DNA of 64,000 bases from Paenibacillus sp. FSL R7-0273 (GCF_000758625.1 NZ_CP009283.1:199501-263500), one strand, 5' to 3'. Shown: positions 8,735-17,716, counted from the first letter of the stretch. Program-made: numbers and translations. The notes: generated from the sequence alone by a model not told the origin.

Positions 8735-10051
8735 CTAACCTCCGTAGCTGAAGGCTGCCGCCCGGCCTGCCTCCGGTAACGCAGCCAGATAGCTGTCGTC
8801 GAAGAAGGAGAGCTGCTCGATCTCCGGCTGCTGAAACTTGGCCAGCTCCTGTCCGGACATCAGCGAGCGAAGCAGGGTGTGCTCGCCTACCTTGAGGCCT
8901 TCCAGCGGCCGGCCTTTGCAGGTAATGAAGAACTGGGCGCGCTTGAGCACAACGCCGAGCTTCTTCAGCGCATGGAAATCGAGCGTTCCGGCCCGGCGGG
9001 CCTTAATGATCCGCTGGGCGCTTCTTACGCCGATGCCGGGAACGCGCAGCAGCATCTCATACGGTGCGCGGTTAACCTCCACCGGGAAATGCTCCCGGTG
9101 GTTGATGGCCCAGCTGCATTTCGGGTCGAGCAGCGGGTTGAAGTTGGGCGCTGCTTCGTCGAGCAGCTCCTTGGCCTCGAAGCCGTAGAAGCGCAGCAGC
9201 CAGTCGGCCTGATACAGCCGGTGCTCGCGCAGCAATGGCGGCTTGGTATCCAGCGAGGGGAGCAGTGAATCCTCGACCACCGGGGTGTAAGCGGAATAGA
9301 ATATCCGCTTGAGCTTATACTTCTTATACAAACCCTCTGTAAGGTTCAGAATCTGGTAATCGGTATCGGGCGTTGCGCCGACAATCATCTGGGTGCTCTG
9401 GCCCGCCGGCGCAAAGCGCGGGGCATGCTTATATTTGACGAGTTCCGTGCTGTTCTCGGTAATCTTATTCGTAATAAGGCCCATCGGCTGCAAAATAGAC
9501 TGCTTGCTCTTGTCCGGAGCCAGCTTGCGCAGGCTCTCCTGGGAGGGCAGCTCGATGTTGACACTCATCCGGTCGGCCAGCATTCCCAGCCGGGACAGGA
9601 GGGCATCGTCTGCGCCGGGGATGGCTTTTACATGGATATAGCCGCGGAAGTGATACTCATTGCGCAGCAGCTCAAGGGCGGCAATCAGCTGCTCGGTCGT
9701 ATAGTCGGGACTGCGCATAATGCCGGAGCTAAGGAACAGCCCCTCTATATAATTGCGGCGGTAGAACTGCATGGTAACATCGGCAATTTCCTGCGGAGTA
9801 AAGGCGGCCCGGCGTACCGGGTTGGACTTGCGGTTGATGCAATAGGCACAGTCATAGATGCAGCCGTTGGTCATCAGCACCTTGAGCAGCGAGATACAGC
9901 GTCCGTCCGCGGCGAAGCTGTGGCAGATTCCAAAGCTGACCGCGTTTCCGAGGCTTCCGGCCTGGCCGGAGCGCTTGGAGCCGCTTGAGGTGCAGGCGAC
10001 ATCATATTTGGCTGATTCCGTCAAAATCTCTAGCTTCTCCATCATATCCAT
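8735..10051 (-). CDS. Radical SAM protein of a putative DNA modification/repair pair (TIGR03916 type)
   Basis: 438-residue iron-sulfur protein. The radical SAM cluster motif CxxxCxxC is C64, C68, C71 (NGCIYDCAYC). A helix-hairpin-helix (LLRVPGIGVRSAQRIIKARR) in the C-terminal third is a DNA-binding element, which together with the radical SAM core explains the DNA-repair annotation of the family. The start ATG 10051 has GAGGAG about nine bases upstream on the reverse strand. It is the first gene of a two-gene unit with the DUF4130-type protein. Chemistry and lesion are not known; calling it repair is established only at the level of family naming. Confidence 0.88.
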   Translation of the reverse strand: MDMMEKLEILTESAKYDVACTSSGSKRSGQAGSLGNAVSFGICHSFAADGRCISLLKVLMTNGCIYDCAYCINRKSNPVRRAAFTPQEIADVTMQFYRRNYIEGLFLSSGIMRSPDYTTEQLIAALELLRNEYHFRGYIHVKAIPGADDALLSRLGMLADRMSVNIELPSQESLRKLAPDKSKQSILQPMGLITNKITENSTELVKYKHAPRFAPAGQSTQMIVGATPDTDYQILNLTEGLYKKYKLKRIFYSAYTPVVEDSLLPSLDTKPPLLREHRLYQADWLLRFYGFEAKELLDEAAPNFNPLLDPKCSWAINHREHFPVEVNRAPYEMLLRVPGIGVRSAQRIIKARRAGTLDFHALKKLGVVLKRAQFFITCKGRPLEGLKVGEHTLLRSLMSGQELAKFQQPEIEQLSFFDDSYLAALPEAGRAAAFSYGG

Positions 10052-10222
10052 CGTTACACACTCCTCATAAAGAAAAGTATATACCGAACAGGTGTTCCTG
10101 TCAAAATCCAGATTATTACGGACACCATGACCTTATCCGGAACAAATGGGACTGAAATCCGGCAATCCGGCCTGAATAACAGCGGTTGTGTCAAGATTTT
10201 GGCACAGGAGAGGATTGTAAAA

Positions 10223-10251
10223 TGTAACCGCATTCCTGCTTGTGTTATAAT
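10223..10251 (+). promoter_or_regulatory. Putative extended -10 promoter
   Basis: TGTTATAAT at 10243-10251 is an extended -10 box; a poor -35 (TGTAAC, 10223-10228) sits 17 bases upstream. It faces the small membrane protein gene at 10308. Confidence 0.5.
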
Positions 10252-10307
10252 AGCAACTAACAGAGAGAGAACAAGCTTTTCAAAATTAGAGTGGGAGTGT
10301 TGCGTGA

Positions 10308-10499
10308 ATGAGAAAATATAACATTTGGCGGCCGATTATGCTGATTCTTGTTGTACTTGTGACAAGGTCAGTGGTAACTACGGTCTGTCTGCTGTTCGGA
10401 ATGTCGGAGGAATCCGCCGGCAGTGTTGCGATGATCGGGATGGTTATTGCTGCACTGGTTATGTACAACCGCATGATGAAAACCACCAGGCGTAAATAA
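10308..10499 (+). CDS. Small two-helix membrane protein, unknown function
   Basis: 63 residues, with two hydrophobic segments (about 8-29 and 39-53) separated by a short acidic SEESAGS turn and ending in a basic tail (MKTTRRK), so it should span the membrane twice with both ends on the cytoplasmic side. A GGGAG-like site lies upstream of ATG 10308 and an extended -10 promoter about 55 bases before that. I do not recognise the family. The composition is convincingly protein-like and no longer competing frame exists here, but evidence for expression is only the promoter and the ribosome binding site. Confidence 0.6.
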   Translation: MRKYNIWRPIMLILVVLVTRSVVTTVCLLFGMSEESAGSVAMIGMVIAALVMYNRMMKTTRRK

Positions 10500-10595
10500 A
10501 GAGCTGACGTATAGCCGGGCCAGGGCGGATTTCTGTCATACACCAGTACAAGGACTAAGCTTTATGACTGCACTTAATAAGAATCATCAGCGAAC

Positions 10596-10668
10596 AAACC
10601 TCTCCCGCTAAAGGTCCGGCAAAAGACAGCCGGCTGGCTGCCGCATCATACGAGGGGTTTCTTTTTTT
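10596..10668 (+). terminator. Branched hairpin ending in a T tract; terminator or end of a small RNA
   Basis: AAACCTCTC (10596-10604) pairs with GAGGGGTTT (10652-10660) in a 9-bp stem with one wobble; the 47-base interior holds a CCGGC/GCCGG hairpin and other GC-rich pairing, and seven T residues follow. It is longer than a normal terminator and 100 bases from the preceding stop, so it might be the 3' end of a small RNA. I could not match it to a riboswitch class I know. Confidence 0.55.
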
Positions 10669-10711
10669 ATGTTTTCTAAGCCGCAGGGCTCCATGCGTCC
10701 CCGCCTAAAAT

Positions 10712-10756
10712 GGCGCCCGGGCAGCCGTTGTACACGGCCTGCCTGGGCGCCTTTTT
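10712..10756 (+). terminator. Strong terminator between convergent genes
   Basis: GGCGCCCGGGCAG pairs with CTGCCTGGGCGCC (13 bp, one wobble), with an inner CCGT/ACGG helix, and runs into TTTTT. On the reverse strand it is followed by ATTTTAG, so it probably also ends the LuxR-type gene at 10784. Confidence 0.85.
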
Positions 10757-10783
10757 GTACCGCTGGCAACGGCTTGCAGCAGA

Positions 10784-11926
10784 CTACTGGTACCGGGAGT
10801 AGAACAGCCAGATGAGCTCCCGGCGGCTGCTGACTCCGGCTTTGCCGAAAATGGATTTCAGATGATCCTGGACCGTGTAGGCAGAGATATGCAGGAGCTG
10901 TGCAAGCTCCTTGGTTGACCGCCCCATGGACAGCTGGCTGATGATTTCCTTCTCGCGCTCCGTGAAGCCGTAGGCTTCAGTAATCAGGGGCAGCAGATCG
11001 GCAGCCTTGGCTGCTGTAAAGGACACAGCCAGCTGCATCAGGCCGGATGGGCCGTCCAGCCTGCTGGCGGTGATGCTGATAAATTGCCCGCTTGTGCTGC
11101 GGAAGCACAATTTCGCCGCCGAAGAGCTGCCGGCCGCGGGCTGCATCCCCTGAGGAAGTCCGGCTGCGGCCGGCTGCTCCCCGCTTTGTGCATCACTGCG
11201 CTGCGCCTCAGCCTCCCGCCCCAGCGCTCTGAGGCAGACCGCTCTGACCGGACCGGGCAGCGCCGACCGGGACTGCTGCTCCATGCGCTGCAGCTGCTCC
11301 AGCCAATACCGCCCGCCCGGATTGAGGCTTACCGGCTCCAGCCGGTCATCCAGAATAAGAATGCCCTCCTCCGGTTGCACGCCGGAGTCTGAAGGAGCAG
11401 CGGGGCTCAGCGCCTTGGCCTTCAGGCGGGCTGCGATCAGGGGCGCAATGCTGCTGATCAGCTGCAGCTCCTCCGGCCGAAAGGCCCCGTGTTCCTCTCT
11501 CCGGAACAGAATCAGGAAGCCCCAGCAGGCGCCTCCTGTCGTTAGCGCAGCCCTGAGCTCATCTGCGAAGCCGGCCGGCTGCAGCACCTCGCGGTAACGG
11601 CGGCTCCGCTCCGGCCTTCCAGCTGCGGCTTCCCGTAATGAACGGACAGGCCCGGCAGACCGGGCCAGCTCAGTGAACTTGTTATAGTCGTCATGCAGGT
11701 ATTCATTGTCGAGGAGTGCGCCGTGAATGTTCTCCAGCCCCTGCTCGGTAACGGCTCCTGTGGTCAGCAGAGTCACCGGATCGACGGTTGTGCAGCAGGC
11801 GGCATCAAAGACGAGGGCCGTTCTGAGCCTGGTCAGCATTACTTCCCTGTACATCAGGGAGGACAGCTCCTGTCCCTGATCGAGCGTCTGCAGAAGTTTC
11901 GTTACTGCGGTAAATGCTTCTTTCAT
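10784..11926 (-). CDS. LuxR-family transcriptional regulator with GAF-like sensor region
   Basis: 380-residue DNA-binding regulator. The C-terminal 65 residues are a LuxR/GerE helix-turn-helix (FTEREKEIISQLSMGRSTKELAQLL, then YTVQDHLKSIFGKAGVSSRRELI). The N-terminal 190 residues are helical and probably a GAF-like ligand domain (AALTTGGACWGFLILFRREEHGAF is a typical GAF core strand-turn), followed by a PAS-like short region (ILILDDRLEPVSLNPGGRYWLEQL). No phospho-receiver is present, so it is not a classical response regulator. It is divergent from the methyltransferase gene at 12080 with 153 bases between them, making that gene and the next a plausible target. Ligand unknown. Confidence 0.85.
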   Translation of the reverse strand: MKEAFTAVTKLLQTLDQGQELSSLMYREVMLTRLRTALVFDAACCTTVDPVTLLTTGAVTEQGLENIHGALLDNEYLHDDYNKFTELARSAGPVRSLREAAAGRPERSRRYREVLQPAGFADELRAALTTGGACWGFLILFRREEHGAFRPEELQLISSIAPLIAARLKAKALSPAAPSDSGVQPEEGILILDDRLEPVSLNPGGRYWLEQLQRMEQQSRSALPGPVRAVCLRALGREAEAQRSDAQSGEQPAAAGLPQGMQPAAGSSSAAKLCFRSTSGQFISITASRLDGPSGLMQLAVSFTAAKAADLLPLITEAYGFTEREKEIISQLSMGRSTKELAQLLHISAYTVQDHLKSIFGKAGVSSRRELIWLFYSRYQ

Positions 11927-12079
11927 AGTCCGTCCCTTTCGCTTTATGTGAATGCTTCTTCCTGAATGCCGATATAAATCCCAGCTATGTGGGATGGTCT
12001 GTTTCGGTAACAGCCCTGATAATGAAAACCAGTTCCTATTATAGCTGATCAGGGCAGATCATCAAACGGAGGAGATCCT

Positions 12080-12817
12080 ATGAAAGACAGAGCCAGCGAA
12101 GCAGAAGCAGCTAATCCATGGCAGCAGGCAGATGCAGACCGTTATATAAGCAATATCAGCCGCAAAATACCCGGCTACCAGCTGCAGTATGCGCTGATGG
12201 ATAAGCTGCTGGCAGCCATGCTGGACCAGCAGGAGCTGCCCTCACTGCTGGTCGCCGGGGCAGGCGGCGGACAGGAGATCGTTACGCTGGGCACGGGGCA
12301 TCCGGACTGGAGCTTCTGCGGCCTGGATACATCCGCCGGCATGCTGGAGGCTGCCGGGCAGCGGATTGCCGCAGCCGGACTTGCCGACCGGGTGCAGCTG
12401 CACCATGCCGACCTCTGCTCCTGGAGCAGCGGCGGGCAATATGATGCGGCAACCTGCATGCTGGTGCTGCATTTTGTGCAGGGACGGGAGAATAAGCTCG
12501 CACTGCTGCAGGCTATTGCTGCTAGGCTGAAGCCGGGCGCTCCGCTGCTCATCTCGGCGATCAATGGCGATCCTGCTTCGCAGGCCTGGGAGCTGCAGAT
12601 GGCCGGCTGGAAGCTGCATATGCTGGGAAGCGGGGTCGAATTAAGCGATTGGGAGCAGTTTGCAGCGTCCTTCGGGCAGACCTCACATCCGCTTCCGGCA
12701 GCAGAAATGGAGCTGCTGCTGGAGCAGGCCGGATTTACACATATAACGGGGTTCTTCGGCTCTTTTCTGATTAACGGATGGCTTGCTGTCAGACAGCCGG
12801 AACAGCAGGACGGATAG
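12080..12817 (+). CDS. Class I SAM-dependent methyltransferase
   Basis: 245-residue Rossmann-fold methyltransferase. Motif I is VAGAGGGQEIVTLG, motif II is LDTSAGMLEAAGQRI with the acidic residue binding the ribose, and ADLCSW and YDAATCMLVLHFV give the later motifs. The C-terminal region is short, as in small-molecule methyltransferases. ATG 12080 has GGAGGAG at the right distance. The next gene follows 51 bases downstream on the same strand and may be cotranscribed. Substrate unknown; the family does not tell. Confidence 0.85.
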   Translation: MKDRASEAEAANPWQQADADRYISNISRKIPGYQLQYALMDKLLAAMLDQQELPSLLVAGAGGGQEIVTLGTGHPDWSFCGLDTSAGMLEAAGQRIAAAGLADRVQLHHADLCSWSSGGQYDAATCMLVLHFVQGRENKLALLQAIAARLKPGAPLLISAINGDPASQAWELQMAGWKLHMLGSGVELSDWEQFAASFGQTSHPLPAAEMELLLEQAGFTHITGFFGSFLINGWLAVRQPEQQDG

Positions 12818-12868
12818 CTCAGTGCAGAGAAGCAGATTACCATAGACCAGCATAAGGAGCAGAACGGG

Positions 12869-13981
12869 ATGAGGACAGAAATTGTTGTAATCGGCGGATA
12901 CGGCCACGTGGGAGGGCAGATTTGTACGCTGCTAAGTGAAAAATTTCCGCAGGCCGTCTATGCGGCGGGCCGTAATTTCAAGCGTGCGGAGCAGTTCAGT
13001 AAAAGCACCGGGGGGCGGGTAAAGCCCATGCGGATCGACGCAGCTGAGACATTTCCTGCAGAGCAGCTGCGGAGGGTGAAGGTAGTCGTGATGTGTCTGG
13101 ACCAGAAGGATACCTCCTTTGCCGAGGCTTGTCTCAGGGAAGGTATTCATTATATCGATATTACTGCAAATCTTGAATTCTTCCGGCAGATGGCCCAGCT
13201 TGACGGAAGCAGCTGCGATGCGGCGGCTATACTGAGCGTCGGGCTGGCGCCTGGGCTGACCAACCTGCTGGCGGGCGAGGCCGCCCGCTCCATGGACGAG
13301 GTACGGCAGCTGGATATTAGTATTCTGCTGGGACTGGGCGACAGCCATGGACAGGCAGCCATTGAGTGGACTGTAGACAACCTGCCGGCACAGTTCGAGG
13401 TGATGCAGGGAGGCAGGATAGCCCGGGTGGACAGCTTTACGGATGGCCTGCAGACAGACTGGGGGACTGATCTCGGCAGCCGCCGGACATACCGCTTTCC
13501 GTTCGCGGACCAGCAGACGCTGGCCCGGACACTGGGCATCCCGACTGTATCAACCAGACTTTGCTTTGACTCAAAAGCAGCCACAGCCGGCATTGCGCTG
13601 CTGCAAAAGCTCGGGGCGCTCCGGCTGCTGAAGGGCAGGCGGCTGCGCAATCTTGCCGTAGCCTCCTTCGGACGCGTCAAATGGGGGAGTGAGCGTTATG
13701 CCGTCAAGGTGGAGGCATCCGGCTTGACGAACGGTGCCAGAGTCCGCTCCGAGTATGTAATTCAGGGGATGAAGGAAGCGGAAATTACCGCCCGGGTGGC
13801 TGCGGCAGTGGCTGAAGCTATCTATGAAAACAGGCATATCCCGGAGGGAATTCATCATCTGGAGCAGCTCTTCCGGCTGAGGCTTGAGCGGGACCGCCTC
13901 TCGCTGCTGCTGCAGGAGCAAGGGCCGTCCGGCGGAAGCAGCATCATTAAAGGGATCAGCTGCTGGACCAGACACACTTGA
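12869..13981 (+). CDS. Saccharopine dehydrogenase-like NAD(P)-binding oxidoreductase
   Basis: 370-residue protein with an N-terminal Rossmann fold (VVIGGYGHVGGQICTLL, residues 6-22) and YAAGRNFKRAEQF as the second strand region binding NADP ribose phosphate. HYIDITANLEFFRQM and SVGLAPGLTNLLAGEAA are features of saccharopine-dehydrogenase-like and related reductases. These enzymes act on lysine, polyamine or lipid substrates; the sequence does not choose among them. ATG 12869 follows AAGGAG by about ten bases. It ends at a terminator, so the methyltransferase and this gene form the likely transcription unit. Confidence 0.8.
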   Translation: MRTEIVVIGGYGHVGGQICTLLSEKFPQAVYAAGRNFKRAEQFSKSTGGRVKPMRIDAAETFPAEQLRRVKVVVMCLDQKDTSFAEACLREGIHYIDITANLEFFRQMAQLDGSSCDAAAILSVGLAPGLTNLLAGEAARSMDEVRQLDISILLGLGDSHGQAAIEWTVDNLPAQFEVMQGGRIARVDSFTDGLQTDWGTDLGSRRTYRFPFADQQTLARTLGIPTVSTRLCFDSKAATAGIALLQKLGALRLLKGRRLRNLAVASFGRVKWGSERYAVKVEASGLTNGARVRSEYVIQGMKEAEITARVAAAVAEAIYENRHIPEGIHHLEQLFRLRLERDRLSLLLQEQGPSGGSSIIKGISCWTRHT

Positions 13982-13988
13982 ACGATAC

Positions 13989-14024
13989 AAGCCTCCGCAA
14001 AGGACCGGGCGGGGGCTTTTTTTT
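13989..14024 (+). terminator. Rho-independent terminator
   Basis: AAGCCTCCGC pairs with GCGGGGGCTT (one wobble) and is followed by a run of T residues, just after the stop at 13981. Confidence 0.88.
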
Positions 14025-14055
14025 GCAGAAATACGGGTTAAATCAAATCCAACCT

Positions 14056-14084
14056 TTGATTCTTGTAAGGGTATTCTTTATAGT
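14056..14084 (+). promoter_or_regulatory. Sigma-A-type promoter for the GH3 gene
   Basis: TTGATT (14056-14061) and TATAGT (14079-14084) are separated by exactly 17 bases, 50 bases before the TTG start of the beta-glucosidase. Confidence 0.7.
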
Positions 14085-14134
14085 AAGGATAGAGTTTATA
14101 AAGAATAGGGATATGATAACCGGGAGGAAACAAA

Positions 14135-16921
14135 TTGAGCACTGATAAAATTGGAATACCTTTAGAAGGCTTTGCTGAATTCAGCAGAATTGTAGCGGCA
14201 GAGGGTGCTGTACTGCTGCGTAATGAAGGAAATGTGCTGCCGCTCCGTGATAACGAAACCGCTTCAGTTTTTGGCAGAACCCAGGTGAACTACTACCGCA
14301 GCGGCACAGGCTCCGGCGGCAGCGTGAATGTGGCATACACGACCAATCTGCTGGACGGGCTGCGCAGCAAACAGAATATTAAGGTCAATGAAGAGCTGGC
14401 GGCAGTCTACGAAGAGTGGATTCAGCAGAATCCGTTCGATAATGGCGGGGGCGGCTGGGCAGCCGAGCCTTGGCACCAGAAGGAGATGCCGCTGACCGAG
14501 GAGCTGGTGAAGCAGGCCAGAAGCGTGTCGGATAAGGCCATTGTGGTTATCGGACGCACCGCCGGCGAAGACCAGGACAATGCCGATGCGGCGGGAAGCT
14601 ATCAGCTGACCGGGGACGAGAAGACGATGCTGACGCAGGTAACAGCAGCCTTCGAGCAGACAGTTGTTGTGCTGAATGTATCGAATATTATTGATATGAG
14701 CTGGCTGAACGACGCAAGCCATGCCAACCCGATCTCCGGTGTAATCTACTCCTGGCAGGGTGGTATGGAGGGCGGCAATGCGATTGCCGACGTACTGGCC
14801 GGAGACGTTACGCCAAGCGGCAAACTGACCGATACGATTGCTTATTCCATTGATGATTATCCGTCTACGGTCAACTACGGCAACGAATTCAAGAACCTGT
14901 ACCAGGAAGATATTTATGTGGGCTACCGGTATTTTGAGACGTTTTGTCCGGAAAAGGTCCAGTTTGAATTTGGCTACGGGCTGTCCTATACCACTTTTAG
15001 TGTAGAGCCGAAAGACGCAAAGCTGTTCACCAAGGATGAGAAAACCTATATATGGATCGACGTAACGGTAACCAATACAGGCAGTACTTATGCCGGAAAA
15101 GAAGTCGTACAGGCCTACTACGAGGCACCGCAGGGCAAGCTGGGCCAGCCTGCCAGGGCTCTCGCCGCCTTCGCAAAGACCGGAGTGCTGTATCCGGGTG
15201 AGTCCGAGACGATTGCGCTTGGCTTCGAGCTGCGGACTATGGCTTCCTATGATGATGCCGGCGTGACAGGTCATCCGTCCGCGTATGTACTGGAAGCGGG
15301 AACCTACCGCCTGTACGCAGGAACCAGCATCCGGCAGGCTGTTCCTGTCAGTCTGGAGGGTAAAGACGGTTATGTGCTGGAAGCACTCGAGGTAGTGGAG
15401 CAGCTGCAGGAGGCGCTGGCGCCTTCAGAGAGCTTCACCCGGATGGTGCCGGGCGCCCGCCGGGCGGACGGCTCCTATGAGCTGACTTATGCGGAGGCGC
15501 CGAAGCAGAAGATTTCACTGGCTGCGCGTATTGAGCAGAACCTGCCGCAGAGTCTGGAGCAGACCGGCGACCAGGGCTATAAGCTGCGTGATGTGCAGGA
15601 GGGCAAGGTCAGCCTGGCAGCGTTCGTTGCCCAGCTGAGCGATGAGGATCTGGCTGCCCTGGTCAGAGGCGAGGGGATGAGCAGCCCGCTTGTTACACCG
15701 GGCACGGCATCGGCCTTCGGCGGTGTGACCGATTCGCTGTACAGCTACGGCATTCCGGTGGCCTGTACCTCTGACGGCCCATCCGGCATCCGTATGGACA
15801 GCGGGCAGAAGGCGACACAGGTCTCAATCGGAACGCTGCTGGCGGCAACCTGGAATCCGGAGCTGGTGGAGGAGCTGTATGTGATGGAGGGGCAGGAGCT
15901 GCTTCGCAACAATATCGACACGCTGCTTGGACCTGGCCTCAACATCCGCCGCAGCCCGCTGAACGGGCGTAACTTTGAATACTTCTCCGAAGATCCGCTG
16001 GTCTCAGGAGTGTTCGCCGCAGCCTGCACCCGCGGGATCCGCAAGGGCGGGTCGAGTGCGACGCTGAAGCATTTTGCCTGCAACAACCAGGAGAAGTACC
16101 GCAGCAAGGTTGATGCGGTTGTATCCGAGCGTGCCCTGCGCGAGATTTATTTGAAGGGCTTTGAGATTGCAGTCAAAGAGGGCGGAGCCAACTCCATCAT
16201 GACCTCCTATAACCCGGTCAACGGGCACTGGGCGGCCTCCAATTATGACCTGAATACAACCATTCTCCGCGGAGAATGGGGCTTTAGAGGCATCGTAATG
16301 ACCGACTGGTGGGCGGTGATGAACGATTGTGCAGAGGGCGGCCCGGCAGACCGCAAATATACAAACTGGATGGTCCGCGCCCAGAACGACCTGTACATGG
16401 TGGTCAGCAACTACGGTGCGGAAACCAACGCTTACGGCGACAATACCATTGAGGCGCTGGCAAACGGTACACTGACCCGCGGAGAGCTGCAGCGCAGTGC
16501 GGTCAACATTCTGGAGTTCATCCTGCAGGCGCCGGTCTCCTCCAGAGAGCAGGTAATCGAAGAGGCAGTGGAATCCTTTACAGCCAATCCGTCGCTGGCA
16601 GCAGAACAGGCCCAGTCCCTGTCTGCGCAAGGGCAGGTCACCCTGGCTGCCGAGGGCACAGCCCTTCTGAACGTAGAGCAGTCCGGTGTATACCGGCTGT
16701 TCGCCCGCGTGAAGTCCCCGGATACTGAGCTGGCGCAGAGCGCCTGCAACCTGAACCTGAACGGCCGGACGGTGACCACCGTTCAGACGAACGGAACCGA
16801 AGGCCGCCTGATCCAGCTGAAGCTGGTCAAAGCGCAGCTGGAAGCAGGTCTGTATGAGCTGACGCTTGAGCATGTGAAGCCTGGTATGCAGGTGGAAGCT
16901 ATTGAATTTAAACAGGTGTAG
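14135..16921 (+). CDS. Circularly permuted GH3 beta-glucosidase with C-terminal beta-sandwich
   Basis: 928-residue retaining glycosidase of family GH3 with its domains in swapped order. The usual C-terminal alpha/beta domain comes first (GRTAGEDQDN near residue 147), then a fibronectin-III-like domain (about 300-410), then the catalytic TIM barrel (about 480-800). The barrel carries GPSGIR, KHFACNN and the nucleophile D724 in IVMTDWWA. Such permuted GH3 enzymes are known from Ruminococcus and Butyrivibrio. The last 100 residues (YRLFARVKSP ... LYELTLEHVKPG) look like a CBM35/CBM6-type beta-sandwich. There is no signal peptide, so it should work in the cytoplasm on imported oligosaccharides. 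The start is TTG 14135, chosen because GGGAGG lies seven bases upstream. Sugar specificity (beta-glucoside or beta-xyloside) is not decided by the sequence. Confidence 0.93.
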   Translation: MSTDKIGIPLEGFAEFSRIVAAEGAVLLRNEGNVLPLRDNETASVFGRTQVNYYRSGTGSGGSVNVAYTTNLLDGLRSKQNIKVNEELAAVYEEWIQQNPFDNGGGGWAAEPWHQKEMPLTEELVKQARSVSDKAIVVIGRTAGEDQDNADAAGSYQLTGDEKTMLTQVTAAFEQTVVVLNVSNIIDMSWLNDASHANPISGVIYSWQGGMEGGNAIADVLAGDVTPSGKLTDTIAYSIDDYPSTVNYGNEFKNLYQEDIYVGYRYFETFCPEKVQFEFGYGLSYTTFSVEPKDAKLFTKDEKTYIWIDVTVTNTGSTYAGKEVVQAYYEAPQGKLGQPARALAAFAKTGVLYPGESETIALGFELRTMASYDDAGVTGHPSAYVLEAGTYRLYAGTSIRQAVPVSLEGKDGYVLEALEVVEQLQEALAPSESFTRMVPGARRADGSYELTYAEAPKQKISLAARIEQNLPQSLEQTGDQGYKLRDVQEGKVSLAAFVAQLSDEDLAALVRGEGMSSPLVTPGTASAFGGVTDSLYSYGIPVACTSDGPSGIRMDSGQKATQVSIGTLLAATWNPELVEELYVMEGQELLRNNIDTLLGPGLNIRRSPLNGRNFEYFSEDPLVSGVFAAACTRGIRKGGSSATLKHFACNNQEKYRSKVDAVVSERALREIYLKGFEIAVKEGGANSIMTSYNPVNGHWAASNYDLNTTILRGEWGFRGIVMTDWWAVMNDCAEGGPADRKYTNWMVRAQNDLYMVVSNYGAETNAYGDNTIEALANGTLTRGELQRSAVNILEFILQAPVSSREQVIEEAVESFTANPSLAAEQAQSLSAQGQVTLAAEGTALLNVEQSGVYRLFARVKSPDTELAQSACNLNLNGRTVTTVQTNGTEGRLIQLKLVKAQLEAGLYELTLEHVKPGMQVEAIEFKQV

Positions 16922-16953
16922 GATAAGGCCCTAAGCGCCGCTTCCGGCACCGC

Positions 16954-16998
16954 AGTAACAGGCACCCGGCTTACAGCCGGGTGCCTGTTACTATTTTT
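16954..16998 (+). terminator. Very strong hairpin terminator after GH3
   Basis: An 18-bp perfect stem (16954-16971 with 16975-16992) with a three-base loop is followed by ATTTTT. The stem symmetry suggests it could also stop transcription from the other strand. Confidence 0.88.
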
Positions 16999-17103
16999 GG
17001 GTAATAAAGAAGTAAGCAACTATCCGGCTCCCCGTTCCGTCTTAAAGATATAGCCGCTTAGGATCTGCAACCAGATTACTTCTTCAAGGGAGATGAGTGC
17101 GAC

Positions 17104-17682
17104 ATGAAAAAAGCAATACTGTTAACAACGATAATATGCAGCCTGGCGCTGGCCGGCTGCGGAAATAACGCAGGGCAGAATACCGATAATTCGGCCGGAT
17201 CAGACCCGGCCGTACAGGAGACCGCAGCCCCGGCAGTAACGGCTCCGCCAACAGCGGAGCCTGAGGAGACAGAAGCCGCAGCAACCGCAGCCCCGGCGGC
17301 TGAGCAGACTCCGGCAGCTTCAGGCACCAAACAGGAATATCTGGATAAGCTGGATGCTGTGGAGGCCGGACTCAGCGATTTGCAGGAGAAATATGATTCC
17401 GGGGTAACAGCATCCATGAGGGAGGCTGCAAATGAGGAGTACGAGCGCTGGGATAAGGTGCTGAATGAAATTTATGCGGAGCTCAAAAACCAGCTCTCTG
17501 AAAGCGAAATGGCCGATCTCAAGGAGAAACAGCTGGACTGGATTACCTACCGGGACGAAACAGCAGAGGCAGCTGCAGCCAAGTTTGAAGGCGGCACGAT
17601 GCAGCCGCTGGAACATGTGGCCGTGCTGGCAGGCACTACGAAGGACAGAAGCTATGAGCTTGTGAATATGTACATGAAGTAA
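17104..17682 (+). CDS. Lipoprotein with LprI-like (DUF1311) domain
   Basis: 192-residue exported lipoprotein. The signal ends in the lipobox LAGC, with the acylated Cys at residue 19, followed by an Ala/Pro/Thr/Glu-rich spacer (about 20-75). The C-terminal half is a DUF1311/LprI-type helical domain: EEYERWDKVLNEIYAELKN, then LKEKQLDWITYRDETA and a closing LAGTTKDRSYEL. In this family some members inhibit lysozyme, but it lacks the conserved Cys pairs seen in many, so that role is uncertain. AAGGGAG lies upstream of ATG 17104. It is monocistronic, ending at a terminator. Confidence 0.85.
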   Translation: MKKAILLTTIICSLALAGCGNNAGQNTDNSAGSDPAVQETAAPAVTAPPTAEPEETEAAATAAPAAEQTPAASGTKQEYLDKLDAVEAGLSDLQEKYDSGVTASMREAANEEYERWDKVLNEIYAELKNQLSESEMADLKEKQLDWITYRDETAEAAAAKFEGGTMQPLEHVAVLAGTTKDRSYELVNMYMK

Positions 17683-17716
17683 GATTGCCGTGATTAAGGT
17701 TGCCGTGATATAGAAT

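Noticed and set aside
10127..10321. 64-residue ORF before the small membrane protein
   Set aside because: Overlaps promoter and start of the better-supported gene; no ribosome binding site.
10596..10668. Known riboswitch (c-di-GMP, THF, fluoride, ZTP, glycine)
   Set aside because: None of the conserved cores of those classes is visible, and no coding gene follows on the forward strand.
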